From the NCBI GenBank assembly GCA_041661965.1, contig JBAZTH010000001.1, positions 310,001 through 374,000 of the forward strand: a stretch of 64,000 nt of DNA, given 5' to 3'. The stretch's first letter is position 1, and the number at the start of each line of letters is the position of its first letter. The DNA comes from Candidatus Margulisiibacteriota bacterium. GTDB lineage: Bacteria > Margulisbacteria > WOR-1 > O2-12-FULL-45-9 > XYB2-FULL-48-7. A program made the translations under genes and the position numbers. Under the pieces are notes generated by a model. It saw only the letters and a program-made list of their open reading frames with translations, had not been told where the DNA came from and searched no databases. Positions 25,093-36,837 of this stretch are shown here, piece after piece.

Positions 25093-25230
25093 CCCTCTCC
25101 CACCGTTCCGAGAATCGGAACGGTCCCCCCTCTCCATCGAAGATGGAGAGGGGCGGAAAAGGCTTTTAATTTGGCCTTCTCCACGAAGTGGAGAAGGGGG
25201 ACCGTCGCCGAAGGCGATGGTGGATGAGGT
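25093..25230. repeat. Cruciform repeat of four GAA-loop hairpins
   Basis: Four hairpins follow each other, each with a GAA loop: arms at 25102-25111 and 25115-25124 (10 bp); 25127-25138 and 25142-25153 (12 bp); 25175-25184 and 25188-25197 (10 bp); 25201-25209 and 25213-25221 (9 pairs, one G-T). The outer flanks (CCTCTCCCACC at 25094-25104 and GGTGGATGAGG) also pair at 9 of 11 positions, closing the whole into one large palindrome. It lies between hom and the rpmG promoter and is probably a non-autonomous palindromic mobile element. It may also end hom transcription. Confidence 0.8.
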
Positions 25231-25243
25231 GGCAAATTCCGTA

Positions 25244-25272
25244 TTGACAAGTTTTCCCGTTTGCAGTAGAAT
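25244..25272 (+). promoter_or_regulatory. Strong promoter at the head of the ribosomal/RNA polymerase super-operon
   Basis: TTGACA (25244-25249), a 17-nt spacer and TAGAAT (25267-25272) match the sigma70 consensus closely. It is the only strong promoter I see before about 30 kb of co-directional genes. Confidence 0.85.
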
Positions 25273-25279
25273 AATAAGG

Positions 25280-25406
25280 TTGTTGTGCCGTTTGGGATAG
25301 CGAGCCAAACCTTCCAAAGATGCTGGAAGGGTCACAAATCTCCCTATTTTTTCCCGATGAAATCGGGGAGCGGGGGAGTTTGTGTTTTTTTATTGGGAGA
25401 AATAAA
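25280..25406 (+). promoter_or_regulatory. rpmG leader with attenuator-like terminator
   Basis: The ~130-nt leader after the promoter contains a small hairpin (ACCTTCC at 25308-25314 with GGAAGGGT after GATGCT). A large terminator-like hairpin follows: CACAAA/TTTGTG and CTCCC/GGGAG outer stems, an inner CCCGAT-GAA-ATCGGG stem, and seven T residues at 25385-25391. It lies before the rpmG ribosome site (GGGAGA). This is the layout of transcription attenuation, perhaps autoregulation by a ribosomal protein. No known leader family is recognised. Confidence 0.6.
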
Positions 25407-25556
25407 ATGAGAGAAATAATTACCATGGTTTGCGGTGAATGTAAACGGAAGAATTACACAACCACCAAGAACAGAAAAACGACCAAAGAAAGAATTGAAC
25501 TGACGAAGTTTTGCAAGTGGGACCGGAAACATACGGCGCATAAAGAGGAAAAGTAA
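25407..25556 (+). CDS. rpmG: 50S ribosomal protein L33
   Basis: The 49-residue product starts MREIITMVCGECKRKNYTTT, the classic L33 opening, which fixes the ATG at 25407 over upstream in-frame starts. GGGAGA lies 6 nt before it. Zinc-type L33 has two CxxC pairs; here Cys9 and Cys12 are intact but the second pair is Cys36 with Asp39, so zinc binding is doubtful. It is first in the super-operon, directly after the attenuator-like leader and before tRNA-Trp, as in many bacteria. Confidence 0.92.
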   Translation: MREIITMVCGECKRKNYTTTKNRKTTKERIELTKFCKWDRKHTAHKEEK

Positions 25557-25581
25557 AGGGCTAAAGCTCGCGGGTTCTTCT

Positions 25582-25652
25582 GGGAGTGTCGGTTAATGGC
25601 AAACCACTGGTCTCCAAAACCAGGACTGGGGGTTCAAGTCCCTCCACTCCCG
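25582..25652 (+). tRNA. trnW: tRNA-Trp (CCA anticodon)
   Basis: The acceptor stem GGGAGTG (25582-25588) pairs with CACTCCC (25645-25651), with a G discriminator at 25652. The anticodon stem CTGGT/ACCAG encloses the loop CTCCAAA, giving anticodon CCA. A GGTTCAAGTCC T-arm is present. The terminal CCA is not encoded. The place between rpmG and secE is conserved in many bacteria. Confidence 0.95.
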
Positions 25653-25671
25653 GTTTTAAATTTGGCAAGTT

Positions 25672-25857
25672 ATGAAAAATAAGATCGTTACATACTTTAA
25701 TGAGACTCTGGCCGAGATGAAAAAGGTTGCCTGGCCGGACAGACAGTATGTGGTTGCGGCGACCGGGATAATTTTAGTGATCGTGCTCATGACCGGTTTC
25801 TTTGTTTTGTTCGTCGATTACGTGCTCGGCGCGATATTTAAAATGCTGTTAGGTTGA
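25672..25857 (+). CDS. secE: Preprotein translocase subunit SecE
   Basis: This is the small (61-residue), single-spanning SecE type. It has the conserved amphipathic segment FNETLAEMKKVAWPDRQ followed by one membrane segment (about residues 28-55). It stabilises SecY in the translocon. It stands before nusG, as usual. Confidence 0.92.
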   Translation: MKNKIVTYFNETLAEMKKVAWPDRQYVVAATGIILVIVLMTGFFVLFVDYVLGAIFKMLLG

Positions 25858-25864
25858 TTATTTA

Positions 25865-26524
25865 ATGAACGATAACCAAGAACATTTGAAAAACGAGTCT
25901 CCAGAAGTTGCCGCTCCGGAACCCTCCGTAGCGACAAACGAAGCGGCTCAACCTGTTCCAGCGGAAGCGGCGCCGGTCGAGGTCAATGTCCAGCCGGTCG
26001 GCGAGAAGCGCTGGTACGTTATCCAAACCCTGACCGGCCAGGAAGATCGGGCCAAGCTGGCCATTGAGCAGGCAATCGAATCGGAAGGGTTAAAAGAGCG
26101 GATTTTTCAGGTTTTGGTCCCGATTGAGGAAACGATAGAAATTAAAGGCGGCAAGCGATTCGAGCGGATCCGCAAAATGTTCCCCGGTTATGTTTTCCTC
26201 GAGATGATCCTGGACGAAAAGACCTGGTATGTGATCCGGCAGACCACCGGGGTCGCCAGATTCATCGGGACCAAAATTCAACCGACCCCGGTTTCCGATC
26301 GGGAGATGGCCCGGGTCTTGAAACAGTTGGGTAAAGAAGAGAAGTTCGAGGTCTCTTTCGAAAAAGGCGAAGCGGTCAGGATCATTTCCGGTCCGTTCCG
26401 CGGTTACACCGGCAACGTCGACGAACTTAACGCGGAAAAAGGGAAGCTCAAGGTCTTGATCAACATTTTTGGTCGGGATACGCCGGTCGAAGTTAATTTT
26501 GAGCACGCCCAGAAATTAGTGTAA
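25865..26524 (+). CDS. nusG: Transcription termination/antitermination factor NusG
   Basis: The NGN domain starts at RWYVIQTLTGQEDRAKLAIE (about residue 50) and includes FPGYVFLEM. The KOW domain follows with FEKGEAVRIISGPFRGYTG. Total length is 219, about 40 residues more than the common form, because of an acidic, Pro/Ala-rich N-terminal extension without visible fold. NusG links RNA polymerase to Rho and to the leading ribosome. It is 7 nt after secE and before rplK, the standard order. Confidence 0.94.
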   Translation: MNDNQEHLKNESPEVAAPEPSVATNEAAQPVPAEAAPVEVNVQPVGEKRWYVIQTLTGQEDRAKLAIEQAIESEGLKERIFQVLVPIEETIEIKGGKRFERIRKMFPGYVFLEMILDEKTWYVIRQTTGVARFIGTKIQPTPVSDREMARVLKQLGKEEKFEVSFEKGEAVRIISGPFRGYTGNVDELNAEKGKLKVLINIFGRDTPVEVNFEHAQKLV

Positions 26525-26534
26525 AGGAAAAACA

Positions 26535-26963
26535 ATGGCAGCGAAAAAAGAAATTTTAACCAAAGTCAAATTGCAGATCAAAGCCGGGGCGGCCAACCCG
26601 GCCCCGCCGATCGGTCCGGCCCTCGGTCAGCACGGCTTGAATATCATGGAGTTTTGCAAACAGTACAATGCCGCGACCAAGGACAAAGGGGATATGGTCA
26701 TTCCGGTCGAGATCTCGATCTACAAAGACCGTTCCTTCACCTTTATTCTGAAAACTCCCCCGGTTGCCGACCTGCTCCGCAAAGCGGCCGGAGTGGAAAA
26801 AGGTTCCGGTGTCCCCAACAAGAACAAGGTTGGGACCGTGACCAAGGCCAAGGTCAAAGAGATCGCCGAACTTAAACTGCCGGACCTCAACGCCAATGAT
26901 GTTAATGCCGGAATGAAAATCGTTGAAGGGACCGCGCGAAGCATGGGGATAAACGTACAATGA
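26535..26963 (+). CDS. rplK: 50S ribosomal protein L11
   Basis: L11 builds the GTPase-associated centre on 23S rRNA. The 142-residue length is standard. The proline-rich block of the N-terminal domain (NPAPPIGPALGQHGLNIMEF) and the C-terminal rRNA-binding part (ending GTARSMGINVQ) are intact. It overlaps rplA by 4 nt. Confidence 0.95.
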   Translation: MAAKKEILTKVKLQIKAGAANPAPPIGPALGQHGLNIMEFCKQYNAATKDKGDMVIPVEISIYKDRSFTFILKTPPVADLLRKAAGVEKGSGVPNKNKVGTVTKAKVKEIAELKLPDLNANDVNAGMKIVEGTARSMGINVQ

Positions 26964-27655
26964 GCGGAAAAAAATTCACTGAAAAGAAAAAAATAGTTGA
27001 CAGCAACAAAAAGTATACTTTGCAGGAAGCGGTCGGTTTGGTCAAGCAGGCGGCTTGGGCCAAGTTTGACGAGACCGTCGACCTGGCGATCAAGCTCGGG
27101 GTCAACACGACCAAGAACCCGTCGATCCGCGGCGCGGTTTCTCTCCCTTCCGGGAGCGGCAAGAGCAAGAAGATCGCGGTTATTACCAGTCCTGGCGGAG
27201 TTAACGAGGCCGAAAAGGCCGGCGCCGCCGTGGTCGGGTCCGAAGACCTGGTGGAAAAAATTAAAGGCGGGTTCCTCGATTTTGATGTCTTGATTGCTTC
27301 CCCCGATATGATGGGTTCGGTCGGTAAGCTTGGTCGGGTACTCGGGCCGAAGGGTTTGATGCCTAATCCGAAGACCGGGACCGTGACCGAAGATGTCGCC
27401 AAAGCGGTCGCCGAGTTCAAAGGCGGCAAGGTTGAGTTCAAGATGGACAAGGGTGGAGCGGTCCACATGGTGATCGGTAAAGTTTCTTTCGCTCCCGAAG
27501 CTTTGGCCAAGAATTTCCGGACCGCGCTTGAAGCGATCAACCGCCAAAAGCCGTCCGGTCTCAAGGGAATTTACATTAAGTCGATCACGCTCTCTTCGAC
27601 CATGGGGCCGGGAGTAAAGCTTGATTTACGCAAGACTTTGGAAGAGGTTGAATAA
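26960..27655 (+). CDS. rplA: 50S ribosomal protein L1
   Basis: The 231-residue protein has the L1 signature near GKLGRVLGPKGLMPNPKTGTV and the two-domain length of the family. L1 forms the mobile stalk near the E site and in many bacteria represses the L11-L1 message. The start ATG overlaps the rplK stop (ATGA) and the stop overlaps the rplJ start by one base. Confidence 0.95.
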   Translation: MSGKKFTEKKKIVDSNKKYTLQEAVGLVKQAAWAKFDETVDLAIKLGVNTTKNPSIRGAVSLPSGSGKSKKIAVITSPGGVNEAEKAGAAVVGSEDLVEKIKGGFLDFDVLIASPDMMGSVGKLGRVLGPKGLMPNPKTGTVTEDVAKAVAEFKGGKVEFKMDKGGAVHMVIGKVSFAPEALAKNFRTALEAINRQKPSGLKGIYIKSITLSSTMGPGVKLDLRKTLEEVE

Positions 27656-28185
27656 TGAGCGAAAAAGCGATCGCGCAAAAGAAAATAGTTGTTGATGACC
27701 TGAAGGATCGGATAACGCGGGCCTCGCTCGTGGTTATTACCGATTACGTTGGTTTTACCGTGAAAGATCTGACCGGTCTGCGCAAGAAACTGCGGCCGTC
27801 CGGCGGCGAGCTTAAGGTTCTAAAAAATACCCTGATCCACCGGGCCGCCAGTGAATGCGGCTATGATGGGCTTGAGGGCAATCTTAAGGGTTCAACCGCG
27901 CTGCTCTTGGGCTATGACGATCCAATCATTCCGCTCAAGGTCATGGTTGATTATTTCAAGGAGATCGAAAAGGGTTCGATGCGGGCCGGGATCGTCAGCA
28001 AAACCGTATTCGACGAAAAACAGCTTAAAGAAATTGCGAAACTGCCGCCGCGCGAAGTCTTACTGGCTAAGGTGGTTGGCGGATTGCAGTCGCCGATAAG
28101 TGGCTTGGTTAACGTCTTGCAGGGTCCGATCAGGAAACTGGTCTACGCGCTGCAGGCGATCAAGGACAAGAAAGGGGGGGAATAA
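27655..28185 (+). CDS. rplJ: 50S ribosomal protein L10
   Basis: L10 anchors the L7/L12 dimers to L11 and 23S rRNA. The N-terminal domain contains YVGFTVKDLTGLRKKLR and VLKNTLIHRA, typical of the family. The C-terminal helix that binds L7/L12 dimers follows. It is 176 residues long and lies 3 nt before rplL. In other bacteria L10-L7/L12 controls this message; no leader structure is visible here because genes abut. Confidence 0.94.
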   Translation: MSEKAIAQKKIVVDDLKDRITRASLVVITDYVGFTVKDLTGLRKKLRPSGGELKVLKNTLIHRAASECGYDGLEGNLKGSTALLLGYDDPIIPLKVMVDYFKEIEKGSMRAGIVSKTVFDEKQLKEIAKLPPREVLLAKVVGGLQSPISGLVNVLQGPIRKLVYALQAIKDKKGGE

Positions 28186-28188
28186 GTT

Positions 28189-28565
28189 ATGTCTAAAGTA
28201 CAGGAATTGATTACGTCCGTTGAGTCGATGACCGTTCTGGAGTTGTCTGAATTGGTGAAGGCCCTGGAGGAAAAGTTCGGGGTTACCGCCGCCGCTCCGG
28301 TCATGATGGGTGGAATGATGCCTGGCGCCGGCGCCGCCGCCGCGGAAGCGCCTAAGGATGAATTCGACGTCGTGCTCACCGCTGCCGGTGACAAGAAGAT
28401 CCAGGTGCTCAAGGTTCTCCGCGAGCTGACTGGTCTTGGTCTGAAGGAAGCGAAAGATCTCGTTGACGGAGCGCCCAAAACCGTTAAAGAGAAGCTGAAG
28501 AAAGCAGAAGCTGAAGAGATGAAAAAGAAACTCGAAGCTGAAGGGGCAAAGGTAGAAATTAAGTA

Positions 28566-28566
<1 letters not shown>
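28189..28566 (+). CDS. rplL: 50S ribosomal protein L7/L12
   Basis: The dimerising N-terminal domain (residues ~1-35) is followed by an Ala/Gly/Met-rich hinge and the C-terminal domain with EFDVVLTAAGDKKIQVLKVL and LGLKEAKDLVDGAP, which contacts translation factors. It is 125 residues long. The stop overlaps the rpoB ATG by one base, with no space for a separate promoter or attenuator between them. Confidence 0.95.
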
Positions 28567-31827
<3,261 letters not shown>

Positions 31828-31838
<11 letters not shown>

Positions 31839-34800
31839 AAAACCAGAAGATAAAGAATTCGATTTTATTAAGATCGGGTTGGCTTCCCCGGAGCAGATCC
31901 TTTCCTGGTCGCACGGTGAAGTCGAAAAACCGGAAACGATTAACTACCGGACTTTTAAGCCGGAGCGCCGCGGTCTGTTTTGTGAAAAGATCTTCGGGCC
32001 GGCCAAAGACTGGGAATGCCATTGCGGCAAATACCGCCGGGTCCGCTATCGCGGGATCGTCTGCGAACGCTGCGGCGTCGAAGTTACAACTTCCCGTGTC
32101 CGCCGCGAGCGGATGGGGCATATCAAGCTGGTTGAGCCGGTCGCTCACATCTGGTTCCTGCGCGGCATCCCGAGCTATATCAGTCTCCTGCTCGACATTT
32201 CGACCCGCGCGCTGGAAGAGGTCATTTATTACGATGCCTTTATCATTACTGAAGTTGACGAAGACGTTAAAGGCTTGCGGGTTGGGACCGTCCTCCGCGA
32301 AGCCGATTATCAGGAAGCGGTGGAGAAATACGGCGACAGCCTCAAGGCCGAGACCGGCGCCCGCGCCATCAAGGAGCTTTTAGGCCGGATCGACATGAGC
32401 GCCCTGGTTGCCAAGCTGCGCCGCGAACTGAAAGGTTCCGTCGGCCAGAAGCGGATGAAGATCATCAAACGGCTCCGGATCGCCGAAGCTTTCCTCAAAT
32501 CAAACAATCGCCCGGAATGGATGATCCTGACCAATGTCCCGGTCATTCCGCCGGATTTGCGTCCGATGGTCCAGCTTGAAGGGGGACGTTTTGCCACTTC
32601 CGATCTGAACGATCTTTATCGCCGCGTTCTTAACCGGAACAACCGCTTGAAGAAGATGATCAACATGGGCGCGCCCGAAATGATCATCCGGAACGAAAAG
32701 CGGATGCTCCAGGAAGCGGTTGATGTTCTCATCGACAATGGCCGCCGCAAACGGGCCGTGACCGGTTCCACCGGCCGCCCGCTCAAATCGCTGACTGACG
32801 GGATCGAAGGAAAACAGGGTCGTTTCCGGCAGAACCTGCTCGGTAAGCGGACCGATTATTCCGGCCGTTCAGTTATCGTCGTCGGCCCGAGTTTGAAACT
32901 TCACCAGTGCGGTCTGCCGAAAGAAATGGCGCTGGAGCTCTTCAAGCCTTTCGTGATCCGTAAGCTGGTTGAGCGGGGGATTTCCCAGAACGTTAAATCG
33001 GCCAAGCGGATGATCGAACGGCAGGAAGTCATTGTTTGGGATATTCTCGAAGAGATCATCAAGGGGCACCCGGTCATGCTGAACCGCGCCCCAACGCTCC
33101 ATCGCTTAAGCGTTCAGGCCTTCGAACCGATCCTGGTCGAAGGAAAAGCGATCCAGCTTCATCCGCTCGTTTGTCCGGCGTTCAACGCCGACTTCGACGG
33201 CGACCAAATGGCGGTCCACGTGCCGCTGACGCCCGAAGCCCAGGTGGAATGCCGCATTCTGATGCTTTCTTCCAACAACGTCATGTCGGCCGCTTCCGGC
33301 CGGCCGGTCATTACCCCGACCCAGGACATGGTCCTCGGCACCTATTACCTGACGGTCGACAACGAAAAAGAACTGCTTGGCAAAGACATCATTTTTGCCA
33401 ACGATCAAGAAGCGATGGTCGCCAACGATCTCGACGAACTTCACCTGCACGCCAAGATCAAGGTCCGCCGCGGCGGTCAGCTGGTTGAAACGACCGTTGG
33501 CCGGGTCAAATTCAATTACACCCTGAACCGGGTTCTTCGGAACCGGGGAATAAAGGAAGCTTATCCGTATCTTAATAATGTTCTGACCAAGAAAGAACTG
33601 GAGAAGCTGATTACCGATTGTTATGCCCGCTACGGCGCCGCGGTCACCGCGGAGATCGCCGACGAGATCAAACGGCTTGGTTTCAAGTACGCGACCCTGG
33701 CCGGCGTTTCCATCTCCATTGAAGATCTGAACGTGCCGAAGCGCAAAAAAGAGATCGTGGAAAAAGCCAACTCCCAGGTCGAAAGCCTGGAAAACATGTT
33801 CCGCAACGGCCAGCTGACCGACAAAGAAAAATTCATCCGCTCGCTCGATATCTGGAGCACCGTGACCGAAGAAGTGACCGAATTGATGCTGGCCAATCTC
33901 GATAAGCTGAATTCAGTTTACATGATGGCCTTCTCCGGCGCCCGCGGTAACGTCCAACAGGTTCGTCAGCTCTCCGGTATCCGCGGTTTGATGGCCGATC
34001 CGTTCGGGAACATCATTAACATCCCGATCAAATCGAACTTTAAAGAAGGTTTGAGCATTACCGAATATTTCATCTCTTCTTACGGCGCGCGTAAAGGCCT
34101 CGTTGATACCGCGCTCCGCACCGCCGATTCCGGTTACCTGACCCGTCGTTTGGTCGACGTGGCCCAAGACGTTATCGTCACCGAAGTTGATTGCGGGACC
34201 AAGGAAGGCGTTGAACTGGTCGCGATCCGCGAAGGCTACGACATCGTTGTGCCGATCTCGCAGCGGTTGATCCATCGCACTCCGACCAAGAATATCAATG
34301 ACCCGCTGACCGGCAAGGCGCTGGCCAAAGCGGATGAAATGATCGATAAAGAAACCGCTGAAAAGATCGAAGCGGCCGGCGTGGAAAAAGCCGAGGTTCG
34401 CTCGGCCTTGACCTGCCACACGAAGAAAGGTCTCTGCCAGAAATGTTACGGGCTTGATCTCTCGACCATGAACGTGATCAATGTCGGCGAAGCGGTCGGG
34501 ATCATTGCCGCCCAGTCGATCGGTGAGCCCGGCACCCAGCTGACTATGAGAACCTTCCATATCGGCGGCGTCGCGCTCCATAAAACGACCAAGACCGCGA
34601 TCAAGGTCAAGCACACCGGGACCATCCATTTCGGCGAAGGGTTCGAACTCCGGGCCATCGTCGATGAATTCGGCGCCAAACGGAAAATGGTCACCCGCAG
34701 CGCTTCGGCCTTCGTTAAGGTCAAAGACAAAAAGGAAGAGTACTTACTGCCGGTTGGTTCCCTCCTGATGGTTGGCGACGGCGACAAGGTTGATGCCAAC

Positions 34801-35979
34801 CAGACGATCGCCGAATTCGATCCCTCTTTCGAGTACGTGATCGCCAGTACCCAAGGCAAGGTCAAGTTTATTAAGCTGGAAGTCAGCAGCAAGCGCGGCG
34901 AAAAGACGACCAAGCGTGACGGCGAGATCTTCACCTATAATCCGAAGGGGAGCAAAGAATATTCCATCCCGAAAGACGCCCAGTCTTTTGTTAATGTCGG
35001 GGACAAGGTCAAAATCGGCGATGAGATCGCGACCGGCGTGATCTGTAAGACCAACGGCGTTGTCCTCGAAGCGAAGAAAGAATATCTGATCGTCGCCCCC
35101 GGCGAACTTTATCTGATCATCGCCGGTTCCAATGTTTACGTGGAAGACGGCGACAACGTTGAAAGTCATGACGTGATCGCTAAAGTTGAGGCGATCCGCC
35201 GCGATCCGAGCAAGACCCGCGACATCATTCAGGGTCTGCCGCGCGTCGAAGAATTGTTTGAAGGACGCCGCCCGAAAGACCCGGCTATTCTCTCCGAGAT
35301 CGAAGGGGTTGTTGAGATCTCCGAAAAGGAAGGGGAGCGCTCCGTTCGGGTCCGCGGCAAAGAAGATTCCAGGGAATATTTCGTGCCTTACGAAACCCGC
35401 CTGCGCGTCGCCACCGGCGACAAGGTCCATGTCGGCATGCAGCTGACCGAAGGGACCGTCAATCCGCACGACGTTTTGAGCATTCTCGGTTCCCGGGCGG
35501 CCCAAAGTTTCATGGTCGCCGAGATCCAGAAGATCTATCGCTCGCAAGGGGTAACGATCGCCGACAAGCACATTGAAGTGATCGTGCGCCAGATGACCAA
35601 GAAGGTCCGCGTCGTTCAATCGGGCGACACGACCTTGCTCCCGGGCGAATTGATCGATGCCAATGCGATGGCTCGGATCAACGACGCTTCCAAGGGTGAA
35701 AAGGCCGAAGCCAATGAAGTGCTTCTCGGTATTACCAAGGCGTCGCTTAGCACCGACAGTTTTCTCTCCGCCGCTTCCTTCCAGGAGACGGCCAGAGTGC
35801 TGACTGAAGCCGCCGTTCAGGGGAAGATCGACGAAATGTACGGGCTCAAAGAGAACGTCATTATCGGCAAGCTGATCCCTGCCGGGACCGGCTTCGAAGA
35901 TTACCGCTATATTGAATTAGTTCCGACGGCCGGGACCGTTTCCGAACTCGAGGAAGAAGTTAAGCAGGAGGAAGAATAA
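31828..35979 (+). CDS. rpoC: DNA-directed RNA polymerase subunit beta'
   Basis: I start at TTG 31828 (LPIRKPEDKEFDFIKIGLAS) because GAGGAGG precedes it and homologues begin here; an ATG at 31756 would add 24 unrelated residues inside rpoB. The 1383-residue product has the first zinc site (Cys64, Cys66 and a later CERC), the catalytic loop NADFDGDQMAVH with Asp455, Asp457 and Asp459, and the second zinc site (LTCHTKKGLCQKC). The trigger-loop neighbourhood (IGEPGTQLTMRTFHIGG) is intact. It ends in a Glu-rich tail, one base into rpsL. Confidence 0.95.
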
Positions 35980-36371
35980 TGCCGACAATCAATCAATTGA
36001 TCAGAAAAGGGCGGGGCTTTAAGAAGACAAGGAGCAAAGCTCCGGCGCTCAAGTCTTGCCCTTTGAAGAGAGGGGTCTGTACCAGGGTCTATACAACCAC
36101 TCCTAAAAAACCGAACTCGGCTCTTCGTAAAGTCGCTCGCGTTAAGCTGGCCGGCGGGATCGAGGTCAGCGCTTACATTCCGGGGGTCGGGCACAACCTG
36201 CAGGAGCACTCCGTGGTCCTCGTTCGCGGCGGCCGCGTTAAGGATCTCCCCGGGGTTCGCTATCACATTGTGCGCGGCGCGTACGATACGGCCGGAGTCG
36301 AAAAACGGATGCAAAGCCGTTCCAAATATGGGGCGAAGAAACCGAAGTCTGGAGGTGGCGCCAGTGCCTAG
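35979..36371 (+). CDS. rpsL: 30S ribosomal protein S12
   Basis: S12 lies at the decoding centre. The 130-residue protein carries TTTPKKPNSALRKVARVKL and PGVGHNLQEHSVVL, the segments where streptomycin resistance mutations arise; the lysines there are wild-type. It follows rpoC with a 1-nt overlap and overlaps rpsG by 8 nt, so the str cluster is fused directly to rpoBC. Confidence 0.96.
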   Translation: MPTINQLIRKGRGFKKTRSKAPALKSCPLKRGVCTRVYTTTPKKPNSALRKVARVKLAGGIEVSAYIPGVGHNLQEHSVVLVRGGRVKDLPGVRYHIVRGAYDTAGVEKRMQSRSKYGAKKPKSGGGASA

Positions 36372-36834
36372 ATACGGAAGGGTCCCTAAAAGAAAAATAT
36401 CGCCGGACTCCGTTTACAATAGCGTGACGGTCTCCCGCTTTATCAACAAGATGATCCAGGACGGAAAAAAGAGCAAAGTTGAAAAGATCTTTTACGAAAC
36501 CATGGAAATCGTCGAGAGTAAGTTGAAGAAACCGGCCCTGGAGGTCTTCACCAAAGCGCTCGAGCACTTGATTCCGCTGGTCGAAGTCAAGCCCCGGCGC
36601 GTCGGCGGCGCGACCTATCAGGTCCCGGTTGAAGTTTCCAAGCTGCGCGGCGAAGCCTTGGCGATGCAGTGGCTTAGGGAATCGGCGCGGCAACGGAGCG
36701 GTCGTTCGATGGCCGAAAATCTGGCCGGCGAAATGATCGATGCTTACAACGGCGGCGGCAACGCGATGAAGAACAAAGAGACATTACATAAAACAGCCGA
36801 AGCCAACAAGGCTTTCGCGCACTTTAGGTGGTAA
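36364..36834 (+). CDS. rpsG: 30S ribosomal protein S7
   Basis: The start is GTG 36364, giving the standard PRYGRVPKRKISPDSVYNS opening and the usual 156 residues; an ATG at 36268 would be inside rpsL. S7 nucleates assembly of the 30S head and contacts the E-site tRNA. The family block RRVGGATYQVPVEV and the C-terminal NKAFAHFRW are present. fusA follows after 3 nt. Confidence 0.95.
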   Translation: MPRYGRVPKRKISPDSVYNSVTVSRFINKMIQDGKKSKVEKIFYETMEIVESKLKKPALEVFTKALEHLIPLVEVKPRRVGGATYQVPVEVSKLRGEALAMQWLRESARQRSGRSMAENLAGEMIDAYNGGGNAMKNKETLHKTAEANKAFAHFRW

Positions 36835-36837
36835 AAA

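Noticed and set aside
25093..25230. CRISPR array
   Set aside because: The repeats are palindromes with different stems and no regular spacers; no cas genes are nearby. The DUF2779 gene is only Cas4-like in fold.
25320..25406. Upstream extension of rpmG
   Set aside because: It covers the terminator-like hairpin, and L33 clearly starts MREIIT at 25407.
36268..36363. Upstream ATG extension of rpsG
   Set aside because: It lies inside rpsL and would add 32 residues to a protein whose 156-residue form is already complete.
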